From assembly GCA_037443785.1 (NCBI GenBank), contig JBBINR010000021.1, positions 1-60,524 on the forward strand: a stretch of DNA of 60,524 bases, in the 5' to 3' direction. Positions 43,324 to 53,460 of the stretch are shown piece after piece; position 1 is the stretch's first letter; each line of letters begins with the position of its first letter. Below the pieces are notes generated by a model. It saw nothing but the letters and a program-made list of their open reading frames with translations, had not been told where the DNA came from and did not search any database. This stretch comes from JAQUOA01 sp037443785. Its GTDB lineage: Bacteria > Bacteroidota > Ignavibacteria > UBA10030 > UBA8401. The position numbers and the translations under genes were made by a program.

Positions 43324-44222
43324 AAATCACACTGATCGGACATTTCTGTATTGATGTTTTTCATCAGGACGACGGAACGGAAGTCCGCGAGTTCGGTGGG
43401 ATTTATCATGCTGTTGCCGCAATGGCAAATTTGGCCTCCGACAGAGATGTTCTGTACCCTGTTTTTACTGCGGGCGCGAATGAATTTGAAGAGATTGTCT
43501 CGGCCTTATCGGTATATAAAAATATTAACGTGAATGGAATACTGAAGGTCGGTGAGACCAATTTTGTTCATTATTACGGCGATGAAGCAAGTGCGCGTTC
43601 GCATAATATTCAGAAACCGATTCCATATTTGCATGTAAGAAATTTTTTGAATGTCGATGGTATTTACATCAACATGATTTCCGGTTCCGATATCACGATC
43701 GATACGCTCGATGAAATCCGGCTTGATGTCCGGCCGAAGAAAATTCCGATCCATATTGATCTTCATTGCCTGACATTTCATGTGAATGAAGACGGAACGC
43801 GGTACCATCGCCCCGTTTCGGATTGGCGCCGATGGTGCTTTATGACGAACAGCGTTCAATTGAATGAAGAAGAAGCGGCGGGGATTTCGTTGGAAAAATT
43901 CAGTGATGAATTGCTGGCGAAGCAAATGACCCCATTGATGGTCGAAGCGTTTGTTATCACGCGCGGTGCGAAAGGAATAACGCTTTTCCAATCGGAACAT
44001 AAACATTCGATTCGCAATGATTATTCCGGGAAAACGGTAAAATCACCGGTTTCTGTAATCGGTTCGGGAGATATTTTTGGTGCAGCATTTCTTTTCTCAT
44101 TTTTGAAACTCAAAAAGTATGAAGATGCCGCACAATTTGCATTAAAGGCGGCGGGAATGACGACGCAGTATTCATTGAAAGAGAAGCATCAATATTTAGC
44201 TCAATTGAAACAAGAATTATGA
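43320..44222 (+). CDS. PfkB-family carbohydrate kinase
   Basis: A 300-residue ribokinase-like sugar or nucleoside kinase. The N-terminal GG motif reads FGGIYHAVAAMANLA near residue 26, and the C-terminal ATP/anion-hole motif GSGDIFGAAF near residue 243 contains the catalytic Asp. N-terminal substrate lid strands are reduced. The substrate is unknown. It is translated from an ATGA overlap with hisI and overlaps the RmlD gene by 4 bp, so these genes form one tightly coupled unit although no histidine role is known for the family. Confidence 0.88.
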   Translation: MKITLIGHFCIDVFHQDDGTEVREFGGIYHAVAAMANLASDRDVLYPVFTAGANEFEEIVSALSVYKNINVNGILKVGETNFVHYYGDEASARSHNIQKPIPYLHVRNFLNVDGIYINMISGSDITIDTLDEIRLDVRPKKIPIHIDLHCLTFHVNEDGTRYHRPVSDWRRWCFMTNSVQLNEEEAAGISLEKFSDELLAKQMTPLMVEAFVITRGAKGITLFQSEHKHSIRNDYSGKTVKSPVSVIGSGDIFGAAFLFSFLKLKKYEDAAQFALKAAGMTTQYSLKEKHQYLAQLKQEL

Positions 44223-45130
44223 AAAGAATTTTAGTCTGCGGTAGCAACGGACTGCTTGGTCAAACATTGGCATGGATGCTTCGCGCGGAAACAGAATATG
44301 AAGTGCTGCATACATCGCATCATCGTTCTTTTTATTTAGGCAACTACCCCTTTGATTATACACAACTGGATATTTCTAACAAGGGCGATGTCAAAAGTTT
44401 GGTAACAAGTTTTCGTCCCGATGTAATTTTTAATGCCGCCGCAATGACAAACGTGGATGCATGTGAAAAAGACAGGGAACAAGCATGGAAAATCAATGTT
44501 ACCGGGGTCGAAAATCTTGTCGAGGTCTCTCGGCGGATTGGTGCCAAATTAATTCATGTGTCGACGGATTATGTTTTTGACGGGAAGACGTCACCGTATA
44601 CGGAAGAATCGCGCGTGAATCCGGTAAATTATTACGGCAAAACAAAACTCGCCGGAGAAAATGTGGTTCTGACAGGAGAAATTGATTTTGCCATTCTGCG
44701 GACGATTGTTGTGTATGGCACCGGCGTTCAAGTCAGAAATAATTTTGCTCTGTGGGTTATCAATAGTTTAAAAGAGGGAAAAACTATCCGCTGCGTAGAC
44801 GATCAGATTTCAAATCCGACGCATGTACACGACCTTGCGCAGGCAATGATCAATTGTGTAACGTACACTGCGAAAGGAATTTTTCATACGAGCGGAGCCG
44901 AAGTTGCCAGCCGATATGATTTTGCCATCCGTGCGGCAGAGATCTTTGGATTGGATAAAAATTTGATCGAAAAAATAAAAACATCGGAATTAGTTTTGCC
45001 TGCTGTACGTCCGCTCAATACATCGTTCATTATTGATAAAGCACGGAAAGATATCCATTATCATCCGATGAATGTCGAGCAGGGATTGGAATTATTGAAA
45101 ACGGAGTTACAAGGACTTCATTTAAATTAA
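44219..45130 (+). CDS. rfbD: dTDP-4-dehydrorhamnose reductase-like protein (RmlD family)
   Basis: A 303-residue short-chain-dehydrogenase-like sugar reductase. NAD(P)H binding at GSNGLLGQTL (residues 8-17), catalytic NAAAMTNVDACE, STDYVFDG and the YxxxK pair in YYGKTKLAGE near residue 139. Most such proteins complete dTDP-L-rhamnose synthesis, but rmlA, rmlB and rmlC are not adjacent, so the exact nucleotide sugar is unproven. It overlaps the PfkB gene by 4 bp. Confidence 0.88.
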   Translation: MKRILVCGSNGLLGQTLAWMLRAETEYEVLHTSHHRSFYLGNYPFDYTQLDISNKGDVKSLVTSFRPDVIFNAAAMTNVDACEKDREQAWKINVTGVENLVEVSRRIGAKLIHVSTDYVFDGKTSPYTEESRVNPVNYYGKTKLAGENVVLTGEIDFAILRTIVVYGTGVQVRNNFALWVINSLKEGKTIRCVDDQISNPTHVHDLAQAMINCVTYTAKGIFHTSGAEVASRYDFAIRAAEIFGLDKNLIEKIKTSELVLPAVRPLNTSFIIDKARKDIHYHPMNVEQGLELLKTELQGLHLN

Positions 45131-45140
45131 ACGAGGGGAA

Positions 45141-45938
45141 ATGAAACAATCGATCATACTTTTTGCGTGTGCTTGTGCAGCATCACTAATAATGTTGTCG
45201 TGTTCAGGACCGAAAGAAACGGCCGATGCGAACATTGTGAAGGAAGCAAAGCCTTTAACAAGCACGTTCAAAATTCTTTCTATTAACACTGCGCACCAAA
45301 TTCAAGATGCAAATGATGTAAAAAAATTTGCTCAATGGGCTAAAGCGACCGGTGCAGATGTTATTACTGTTCAGCAAATAGAACGTGCGACTGAAGCGAA
45401 GCCTGGATTTGATGCCGTTTCGGAAGTGGCAAAGAAACTTGATATGCGTTTCCAATTTGGAAAAGCGCGATATTTCAAAGGATGGGATTCTGGAAATGCG
45501 TTGTTCAGTCTTTATCCAATTCAACAATCATCGGTGTTTAGCCTGCCCGTTGGCAAAGGGAAAGTCCGCCGCTCGTTCGCATACGGCGTTGTTGATCTCG
45601 GTTTGAAGCAGATCGGATTTGGTTCGACAGAGTTAGATGAGGAATCAGAATCCGAGCGATTGAAGCAGGCATCGGAGATATTTTCAATTTCCGAATCGAT
45701 GAAAGAATATCCCGTTGTGATCGGCGGAGTTTTTGGCGAACCGTCATCCGGAAAAGCAGCGGCAAAGATGTTGGAAAAATTTTTTCTTGCAAATTCTTCC
45801 GTCGATGATTTGAAAAATTTGGATGAGCATGTGTATGTTCCCGCGACTCCAAAATTCAATATCGTTTCAGCAGCGAAAGTAAAATTTAATGACGTAAATT
45901 TGGCCGGCTTATTAGTTACGGTAGAAATTATTCAATAA
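45141..45938 (+). CDS. Lipoprotein with degenerate endonuclease/exonuclease/phosphatase fold
   Basis: A 265-residue lipoprotein (lipobox LMLSC near residue 21) with an EEP-like domain from residue 42. Family landmarks are present but inactive-looking: ILSINTAH for the first strand, VITVQQIE where the family has a catalytic Glu (Gln79 here), GNALFSLYPI matching GNAILSRYPI, and GGVFGEP near residue 195 where GDFNxP would supply Asp and Asn (Val197 and Gly199 here). The C-terminal SDH motif is also missing. It is probably a binding or structural pseudoenzyme in the periplasm. It lies 10 bp after the RmlD gene. Confidence 0.72.
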   Translation: MKQSIILFACACAASLIMLSCSGPKETADANIVKEAKPLTSTFKILSINTAHQIQDANDVKKFAQWAKATGADVITVQQIERATEAKPGFDAVSEVAKKLDMRFQFGKARYFKGWDSGNALFSLYPIQQSSVFSLPVGKGKVRRSFAYGVVDLGLKQIGFGSTELDEESESERLKQASEIFSISESMKEYPVVIGGVFGEPSSGKAAAKMLEKFFLANSSVDDLKNLDEHVYVPATPKFNIVSAAKVKFNDVNLAGLLVTVEIIQ

Positions 45939-45950
45939 GAAAGTACTCAC

Positions 45951-47216
45951 ATGCTCGATCTAAAATTTATCCGCGAAAATACCACGATTGTTAAACGAGG
46001 CATCAAAGCTAAAAATGATGTCGACAATGTCGATGCGATTTTGGAGCTTGATGCGCAGCGCCGTGCGCTAATTGGTGAAGGAGAAACTTTAAAAGCGAAA
46101 CGAAACGAAGTTTCTGCGAAAGTTGGACAGATGAAGAAAGCTGGAGAAGATGCGAGTGCCGTGATTGAAGAGATGAACGCCGTAAAAACCCGCATTCAGT
46201 TTATTGATGAAGAATTGAAGACAATCGAGGAAAAACTCGAATCGCTTTTGTTGACGGTTCCAAACATTCCTCATCCATCTGTTCCTTTTGGCACAACACC
46301 TGACGACAATAGAACGGTATTTGAGTGGGGAGAAAAAGCAAAAGGTGAGTTTACTTTTAAACCGCACTGGGATATTACCGCCAAGCTCGGCATTATCGAT
46401 TTTGAACGCGGTGCGAAAGTTGCCGGTGCAGGTTTTCCGTTCTACATCGGGAAAGGTGCAACGTTGCAGCGGGCATTGATCAATTTCTTTTTGGATCAAG
46501 CGGCAGAGCATGGATATAAAGAATTACAGGCGCCAATTGTTGTGAATGAAGAGAGCGCTTGCGGCACAGGACAAATTCCCGATAAAGAAGATTTGATGTA
46601 CACGGCGGAACGCGACAAATTGTTTATGATCCCGACGGCGGAGGTTCCTGTTACAAACTTTCATCGAAAAGAAACGTTCGAAGAAAAGGAACTGCCGATC
46701 AAATATGCAGGATACACTCCCTGCTTTAGACGTGAGGCTGGATCATACGGAAAAGATGTTCGAGGTTTGAACCGACTTCATCAATTTGATAAAGTGGAAT
46801 TAGTGAAATTTGTTCATCCTGATACGTCTTACGATGAACTTGAATTACTCCGTGCCGATGCGGAACGTTTGCTGCAGCTTCTTGGTTTACCATATCGTGT
46901 TCTTCTCATGTGCACCGGTGATATGGGATTTACGCAAACAAAAAAGTACGATCTGGAAGTGTGGGCCGCTGGCCAACAGCGGTGGCTCGAAGTTTCTTCG
47001 TGCAGCAATTTTGAGACATTCCAAGCGCGTCGAATGAATATCAAATTCAAAGTGCGTGAAACAGGGAAACCGGAATTTGTCCACACCTTAAATGGGTCGG
47101 GGCTTGCGCTTCCGCGAGTTGTTGCTGCTATCATCGAGCACTATCAGACTCCTGAAGGAAAAGTTATCGTGCCGAAAGTGCTTCATCCGTATACAAAATT
47201 TACGGTGATTGATTAA
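45951..47216 (+). CDS. serS: Seryl-tRNA synthetase
   Basis: Class II synthetase charging tRNA-Ser (and tRNA-Sec where present). The N-terminal long antiparallel coiled-coil arm spans about residues 25-100. The catalytic core has motif 2 in CFRREAGSYGKDVRGLNRLHQFDKVE and motif 3 as NGSGLALPRVVAAIIEHYQ near residue 385. Length 421 is normal. It starts 12 bp after the EEP-like lipoprotein gene. Confidence 0.97.
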   Translation: MLDLKFIRENTTIVKRGIKAKNDVDNVDAILELDAQRRALIGEGETLKAKRNEVSAKVGQMKKAGEDASAVIEEMNAVKTRIQFIDEELKTIEEKLESLLLTVPNIPHPSVPFGTTPDDNRTVFEWGEKAKGEFTFKPHWDITAKLGIIDFERGAKVAGAGFPFYIGKGATLQRALINFFLDQAAEHGYKELQAPIVVNEESACGTGQIPDKEDLMYTAERDKLFMIPTAEVPVTNFHRKETFEEKELPIKYAGYTPCFRREAGSYGKDVRGLNRLHQFDKVELVKFVHPDTSYDELELLRADAERLLQLLGLPYRVLLMCTGDMGFTQTKKYDLEVWAAGQQRWLEVSSCSNFETFQARRMNIKFKVRETGKPEFVHTLNGSGLALPRVVAAIIEHYQTPEGKVIVPKVLHPYTKFTVID

Positions 47217-47257
47217 GATCGTGCAAAAATTAAAAATGTGCCGAAGGCCTGGGAAGC

Positions 47258-49018
47258 ATGAAATCTCTTCTGCGGTTAAAACCGTATCTTGCAAAATATA
47301 AAACAACACTTTTATTCGGATTGCTCACCGTTATCGTGAGCAATCTTTTTAGTGTCGCTACGCCGTGGTTTATCGGCGAAGCGGTTGATGAATTAAAAAA
47401 AGGTTTGGTGTCCGGTTCTCTTCAGCACACCGATCTTTTGTTTTATGCCGGATTGATCGTCGGTTTTGCTTTGATGGCAGGATTCATGCTGTTCCTGACC
47501 CGCCAAACAATCATCGTTGTTTCACGCCGGATCGAATACGATCTGCGAAATGATTTTCTCGCTCACATTCAAAAACTTCCGTTAAGTTATTTTCAAAATA
47601 CGCCGACCGGTGATTTGATGGCACACGCAACGAATGATATCAGCGCTGTTCGAAACGTTCTCGGGCCGGGCATTATGTATCCTTCCGATACATTTATGAC
47701 ATTCTCTCTTTCATTGACATTGATGTTTATTAAAAACTGGCAATTGACGCTGCTGGCATTGATTCCGCTGCCATTTGTTTCGTATGCAGTGTACCGTTTA
47801 GGAAAAATCATCCATTCAAAGTTCAATGATCGCCAGGAACAATACAGCATTTTGACGACGCGTGCGCAAGAAAATTTGGCGGGTGCGAGAGTGGTAAAAG
47901 CCTATGGCAGAGAAAATCATGAAATAGGACAATTTCGAGATGCAAGCTGGGATTATTTCAAAAAAAATCTAGTCCTTGCGAAAGCACAATCCGTGATGTG
48001 GCCGTTGATGTACGTGCTTGTTGGATTATCTCTCGTCGTTGCCGTGTATTTTGGCGGGATGAAAGTTATTAAAAATGAAATTTCCATTGGAACACTCACA
48101 GCATTCTTTACGTATCTTTCGATGCTCATTTGGCCGATGATCGCATTCGGGTGGGTAACAAATATGGTGCAGCAGGGGGCGGCGTCGATGCTTCGGTTAG
48201 GAAAAATTTTCGATACTGTCCCAGAGATTCGGGATACAGAAGAGACAGATATTTCTATCTCATCGATAGAAGGTGAGATCGAATTTAAAAACGTTTCATT
48301 CGTTCATAAAAGCGCACAACAGCATACACTTCGAGATATCAATCTTAAAATTCAAAAGGGGAGTACGCTGGCGATTGTCGGTTATACCGGATCCGGGAAA
48401 AGCTCGCTTGTCAATTTGCTTCCGCGCCTCTACGATGTCAGCGGCGGGGAACTGTTCATTGACGGAATCAATATCAAAAAAATTCCATTGTCGGTTCTGC
48501 GTAAGAATATCGGCTATGTTCCCCAGGAAACATTTTTATTTTCCGAGACGATTGCGGAAAATATTCGATACGGCCACGATGGGGCTGAACAAGAACGTAT
48601 TCATGATGCTGCAGAGATTTCTCAGATCGCAAAAGATGTTGCCGATTTTCCCCAGCGATTTGAAACGATGCTTGGTGAAAGAGGAATTACTCTTTCAGGC
48701 GGGCAAAAACAACGTACCAGTATTGCAAGAGCGGTGCTTCGGCATCCTAAAATTTTAATTCTTGATGATGCCCTTTCAGCCGTTGATACATACACTGAAG
48801 AAGCTATTCTTCAGAAGCTTCGTCATGTCATGGGCGGAAGGACGAGCATCATTATCTCGCACCGAATATCGACGGTGAAAGGTGCCGACAATATTGTCGT
48901 TCTCGATAACGGCACTATTGTTGAGCAGGGAACACACGATGAGTTAGTTTCACTTGATGGAATTTATGCGGGCTTGCACAAGAAGCAATTGTTGGAAAGA
49001 GAATTAGAAGAACTCTAA
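47258..49018 (+). CDS. ABC exporter half-transporter with degenerate Walker B Glu
   Basis: A 586-residue type IV ABC exporter half: six transmembrane helices (about 1-310) and a nucleotide-binding domain with Walker A GYTGSGKSS (Lys381), signature LSGGQ (479-483) and the H-switch ISHRIST. Walker B reads LILDD, with Asp504 where the catalytic Glu usually stands. This is the mark of the degenerate-site partner in heterodimeric exporters such as TM287/288, BmrCD or MdlAB. The next gene is the complementary half. The substrate could be a drug, lipid or peptide and cannot be read from the sequence. Confidence 0.93.
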   Translation: MKSLLRLKPYLAKYKTTLLFGLLTVIVSNLFSVATPWFIGEAVDELKKGLVSGSLQHTDLLFYAGLIVGFALMAGFMLFLTRQTIIVVSRRIEYDLRNDFLAHIQKLPLSYFQNTPTGDLMAHATNDISAVRNVLGPGIMYPSDTFMTFSLSLTLMFIKNWQLTLLALIPLPFVSYAVYRLGKIIHSKFNDRQEQYSILTTRAQENLAGARVVKAYGRENHEIGQFRDASWDYFKKNLVLAKAQSVMWPLMYVLVGLSLVVAVYFGGMKVIKNEISIGTLTAFFTYLSMLIWPMIAFGWVTNMVQQGAASMLRLGKIFDTVPEIRDTEETDISISSIEGEIEFKNVSFVHKSAQQHTLRDINLKIQKGSTLAIVGYTGSGKSSLVNLLPRLYDVSGGELFIDGINIKKIPLSVLRKNIGYVPQETFLFSETIAENIRYGHDGAEQERIHDAAEISQIAKDVADFPQRFETMLGERGITLSGGQKQRTSIARAVLRHPKILILDDALSAVDTYTEEAILQKLRHVMGGRTSIIISHRISTVKGADNIVVLDNGTIVEQGTHDELVSLDGIYAGLHKKQLLERELEEL

Positions 49019-49073
49019 AAGAATATAAGCGCCATACTCTTCATTTCATTGGTAATATTTTCAATTTAATTTT

Positions 49074-50849
49074 ATGTCGATGCAGGACGACGAAATACTT
49101 GGTAAAGCGTACGATGCTAATTTGATGAAGCGGCTCATCAAGTATTTACGCCCATATAAATGGCAGGTAGTCACAGCAATCCTGTTGAGTTTGCTCGTTT
49201 CGGGACTGGAAGCCGTCCGTCCATACTTTACCAAAATTGCTGTTGATGTGAACATTGCACAAAAAGATGAGACCGGATTATTACAGACGGCATTATTATT
49301 TCTTGTCATTTTGCTTTTGCGCGGCCTTGTTCAATATTACAATTCGTACTTAACTCAAAAGATCGGGCAACTCACGATCTTTGATCTTCGCATGGAAGTG
49401 TTCAAGCATCTCCAGAATTTATCATTAAAATTTTACGATAAAAATCCAATTGGACGATTGATAACCCGTGTAACAAACGATACGGAAGTGTTGAATGATA
49501 TGTTCTCTTCCGGTATCGTGATGGTGTTTAGCGATGTGTTTATGATTATCGGCATCGTGTGGTTTATGTTTACGATGAATTGGCAATTGGCGCTGATTTC
49601 TCTCTCTGTTTTGCCGTTCTTATTTTATGGAACGTTTCTTTTTAGAAAAAAAGCGAGAGAGGCATACCGCGAAGTGCGTTTGTATATCGCCAGAATTAAT
49701 ACGTTCATGCAGGAACATATTACGGGAATGCTTGTCGACCAAATTTTTAATCGTGAGGCGAAAGCGTTCGACCAATTTGATCGGCATAATGCCGGGCATC
49801 GAGATGCCAATATCAAATCGGTATTTTATTACGCCATTTTTTATCCGGCGGTCGATCTTATCGGTGCAATTTCCGTCGGGTTAATTATCTGGTATGCAGG
49901 GGGAAGTGCGCTGCAAGGGACGGTGACAATCGGGACAGTGATGGCATTTCTGCAATTTAACGAAATGTTTTGGCGGCCGATTCGCGATCTTTCGGAAAAA
50001 TACAACATCATGCAGACAGCAATGGCGTCATCCGAAAGAATTTTTAAATTGCTCGATGACTCAACGCTCATCAACGAAACAGACCGTCCCGTTTCATTAG
50101 GCCCTATTAGAGGGGAAATTGAATTTAGAAATGTATGGTTTGCATATTCCGATGAAGAGTGGGTGCTCAAGAATGTCTCCTTCAAAATTAAACCGGGAGA
50201 AACCGTGGCATTTGTCGGACACACTGGCGCGGGAAAAACCACCATTATCAATCTGCTTTCCCGATTCTATGATATTCAAAAAGGAGAGATTCTTGTTGAC
50301 GGCATCAATATTAAGGATGTTACTCTTTCAGACTTGCGAAAAAATATTGCCGTTGTGCTGCAAGATGTATTTTTATTTTCCGGCGATATAAAAGGTAATA
50401 TTAATCTTGGGAACGAAAATATTTCTTTGGAACAGATAAAAAATGCTGCTACAGTTGTCGGTGTCGATAAGTTCATTGAATCACTTCCCAACAAGTATGA
50501 TGAAGAAGTGAAAGAACGGGGAGCAACACTTTCCGTGGGACAAAAGCAGCTACTTTCTTTTGCCAGGGCCCTTGCGTTCGACCCTAAAATTCTGGTGCTT
50601 GATGAAGCGACATCAAGTGTCGATACTGAAACAGAAATCTTAATTCAATCGGCGATACAAAAATTGTTGACAGGAAGAACCGCAATCGTTATTGCCCATC
50701 GTCTTTCGACGATTCAGAGTGCGGATAATATTATCGTGATGCATAAAGGTGAAATCCGCGAACAAGGAAACCACCAGGAACTTCTCGCTCACGCCGGCAT
50801 TTATTTTAAATTGTATCAGCTGCAATACAAAGAGCAGGAAGCGGCATAA
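49074..50849 (+). CDS. ABC exporter half-transporter, catalytic-site partner
   Basis: A 591-residue ABC exporter half: six transmembrane helices (about 20-310) and a nucleotide-binding domain with Walker A GHTGAGKTT (Lys388), a consensus Walker B VLDEA (Glu511) and H-switch IAHRLST. Its signature is LSVGQ (486-490) instead of LSGGQ. Combined with Asp504 of the upstream protein this gives one consensus and one degenerate ATP site, as in MdlA/MdlB-type heterodimers. It starts 55 bp after the first half, same strand. Confidence 0.94.
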   Translation: MSMQDDEILGKAYDANLMKRLIKYLRPYKWQVVTAILLSLLVSGLEAVRPYFTKIAVDVNIAQKDETGLLQTALLFLVILLLRGLVQYYNSYLTQKIGQLTIFDLRMEVFKHLQNLSLKFYDKNPIGRLITRVTNDTEVLNDMFSSGIVMVFSDVFMIIGIVWFMFTMNWQLALISLSVLPFLFYGTFLFRKKAREAYREVRLYIARINTFMQEHITGMLVDQIFNREAKAFDQFDRHNAGHRDANIKSVFYYAIFYPAVDLIGAISVGLIIWYAGGSALQGTVTIGTVMAFLQFNEMFWRPIRDLSEKYNIMQTAMASSERIFKLLDDSTLINETDRPVSLGPIRGEIEFRNVWFAYSDEEWVLKNVSFKIKPGETVAFVGHTGAGKTTIINLLSRFYDIQKGEILVDGINIKDVTLSDLRKNIAVVLQDVFLFSGDIKGNINLGNENISLEQIKNAATVVGVDKFIESLPNKYDEEVKERGATLSVGQKQLLSFARALAFDPKILVLDEATSSVDTETEILIQSAIQKLLTGRTAIVIAHRLSTIQSADNIIVMHKGEIREQGNHQELLAHAGIYFKLYQLQYKEQEAA

Positions 50850-50931
50850 AGTTGCCGCACCGCCTTGTATTTTCATTCTGCTTTGTTTACCTTCTCTGCA
50901 AGAAAATTTGGTCACATAATCCGGCGATTTC

Positions 50932-53394
50932 ATGAAATATATTTTTCTGTTTCTTCCGTTCCTTCTTTTCTCTCAAAATCAAATTCAAACAAAAACATAC
51001 AAAATTATCGGTGTTGTGGCCGATGATTCATCGCATCAAGTTCTTTCCTATGCAACAATCAGGGTTGACCAAACCGATATTGTTACGTCGACCAACAAAG
51101 AGGGGGAATTTGTTTTAGAGTTGCCTGAAGGAAATTATTCTCTTTTGATAACATATGTTGGATATAATAGGAGCACCGTTTCTGTTTCGTCTTCGCAGAA
51201 TTCAAAATTAAATATTGGTTTGCATCCGGCAATTATACAGATGTCTGAAGTGACGGTGACCGGCGATGCGGAAGATCCTGCGATTGAAATAATGCGTCAA
51301 GCGATAAAAAATAGAAAAAAAAATTATGAAGGATTAAAAAATTATGAAATCACCGGGTATAAGAAAAATATTTTTTATTCCGGTGAACGGATTGCAATGA
51401 TCGATGAAAAATTTTTGAAACAGATTTATGAGCGCGGAAAAATGAATAAAGAATTCATCCTCTCGACCCATAAAACTGAAAACATCAAAAAAGAAAATAT
51501 GAATATCACCATGAATATTGGTTTTTCGTTGTTCTTTGTTAATGGTGATCTGAACTTTAAAGTGGGATCAAGCAAAAGCGATGTTATCTTTCCCTTGGAC
51601 GATAATGCGTTTCAATACTATGATTATAAATTAGTAAACTCCAAGGTTGCAGGAAATGAAGTTTCGCACACGATTCAGCTAATTCCTAAATCATCGATTG
51701 AACCGCTGATGAAGGGGAACATCGTCATTGACGACAAAACCTACGCCGTCATCGGTGCGGATGTCGAAACAGGTGAGGGGTGGAATCTTCCGATGGTAAG
51801 AAATTTTTCAATTAAGATTCAACAGGCATACGCAAATTACAGCGGCTATTGGATTCCGCAGTATTCTGAAGTTTCTCTTTCAGGTGAGGTCAGTGCGTTA
51901 GGTGGATTGCTCAGTATGGATCCAATGACAGTTTCCGAAGTGTTTTCTGCGAGCACTTGTAAAGTTAACGGAACGATTCCGGATTCGATAAAAAATGCAC
52001 GACGTTCGAAATACGGCGGATATACAACAGATACAACCAAACCGGCTTCACCGTTGAAGCGTTACAGGAAAACAAAGCAAAAGCCGAATCCTGTGTATTT
52101 GACATATGAGCCCGCAATAGCTCCGCTCGAAATCAACTCTACGACGATGGATTCAGTTCGTCCGCTGCCGTTAACGACAAAAGAAAAAATTGCATTCGCC
52201 GAGCTTGACAGTACACAAACATTGGACAAGGTAATAAAACCCAAAGGTGCGTTGGTCATGCTGTCATCCTCCGATACCACGAAAAGTTTTGTAGGGAGGA
52301 TAACAAGCGCATTGTGGGACTATGGAATTTTACATAATGATCGTGTCGAAGGAATCACCCCCGGTGCATATTATGATGTTGACGAAATAGAGATGGATTA
52401 TTTTTACAATGGGTCAATTGCATACGCGACCGGAGCAAAAAGAGCTGCATGGAAAATTGGCGGCGGATATAATCTTGGAGATGATCATCTCGACAGAGTT
52501 GATGCCAATGTATGGAATATGATTTTGCCGTGGCAATCATCGTATTTTTTCTCAAAAACTCTTAATACAATAATATTCACGATAACAGGGAAAGATTATT
52601 TTAATTACTGCCGATCGTTTGGATTCAATGTCGGTATTCATAAATATTTTACCGATAGTTTATACATAAAGGGTTATTTTTCTTCGGATCAACAGTATTC
52701 AATTTCTGGAAACTCATTCACTTCGGTTTATAAAGAAAAAAGATTGAATCCTGCAATTCAGGAAGGAAGAGATAATCTTGTGCGGCTGCAATTGGGGTTT
52801 GAGCCGCCAAGTTTCATACCGTTTGGATTCCAACATTCATTTTCTGTAAAGATTACCGGGGAAATTTCTCACCCTTCGCTTGGAAGTGATTTTGATTACC
52901 AACGTATTACGGTATTTGGGAATATAAAATTTCGTTCATTCTATTCAACACTGTTTGTTGTTCCCTATTTTCTTTTTGTTTTTGAAGGAGGCGGAATTAC
53001 AGGAAACGAATATGGAGTTCAACATCTGGTGATGCCGTCAACTTCCCATTCGTTATATTCGCCGCCCGGAGTTATAAAAGGACTTCGTCCGTATGAATTT
53101 GCCGGCGAAAAATTCTTTGCAGTACAAGGCGAACATAACTGGCAAGCGCTTCCGTTTACAAAGCTTGGGATTAAAAAATTGGAAGAAGCTGGTTTGCAGA
53201 TTATTACCGGCGGAAGCCTTGCGAATGTTTGGAATAAATCAACCTTTTATGCCCAACAAAAAGATTGGAAACCATATTGGGAAGCCTATGTAAGCCTCGG
53301 GAATATTTTCGACCTGCTAAGAGTCGATATTGTTCGGACATCCAACAAGCAAATGGTATTACGCCTGGGAATTTCTTCGGCTACGATGAATTAA
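50932..53394 (+). CDS. DUF5686/carboxypeptidase-regulatory-like outer-membrane protein
   Basis: An 820-residue exported protein. The short signal peptide MKYIFLFLPFLLFSQ is followed by a CarboxypepD_reg-like domain (about 25-105, IIGVVADDSSHQVLSYATI ... LITYVGYNRS), a DUF5686 region with the DPAIEIMRQAIKNRKKN opening near residue 115, and a long C-terminal beta-barrel of about 400 residues rich in aromatic strands. The family is typical of Bacteroidota and resembles TonB-dependent-receptor relatives without a plug. Function unknown; possibly outer-membrane biogenesis or transport. Confidence 0.88.
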   Translation: MKYIFLFLPFLLFSQNQIQTKTYKIIGVVADDSSHQVLSYATIRVDQTDIVTSTNKEGEFVLELPEGNYSLLITYVGYNRSTVSVSSSQNSKLNIGLHPAIIQMSEVTVTGDAEDPAIEIMRQAIKNRKKNYEGLKNYEITGYKKNIFYSGERIAMIDEKFLKQIYERGKMNKEFILSTHKTENIKKENMNITMNIGFSLFFVNGDLNFKVGSSKSDVIFPLDDNAFQYYDYKLVNSKVAGNEVSHTIQLIPKSSIEPLMKGNIVIDDKTYAVIGADVETGEGWNLPMVRNFSIKIQQAYANYSGYWIPQYSEVSLSGEVSALGGLLSMDPMTVSEVFSASTCKVNGTIPDSIKNARRSKYGGYTTDTTKPASPLKRYRKTKQKPNPVYLTYEPAIAPLEINSTTMDSVRPLPLTTKEKIAFAELDSTQTLDKVIKPKGALVMLSSSDTTKSFVGRITSALWDYGILHNDRVEGITPGAYYDVDEIEMDYFYNGSIAYATGAKRAAWKIGGGYNLGDDHLDRVDANVWNMILPWQSSYFFSKTLNTIIFTITGKDYFNYCRSFGFNVGIHKYFTDSLYIKGYFSSDQQYSISGNSFTSVYKEKRLNPAIQEGRDNLVRLQLGFEPPSFIPFGFQHSFSVKITGEISHPSLGSDFDYQRITVFGNIKFRSFYSTLFVVPYFLFVFEGGGITGNEYGVQHLVMPSTSHSLYSPPGVIKGLRPYEFAGEKFFAVQGEHNWQALPFTKLGIKKLEEAGLQIITGGSLANVWNKSTFYAQQKDWKPYWEAYVSLGNIFDLLRVDIVRTSNKQMVLRLGISSATMN

Positions 53395-53460
53395 TACCGT
53401 GTGCATCTTGCCTCTGCAATTCGTTTTCTCTACTTTCAAGAAAGAAAAAATTGGAGTGTT

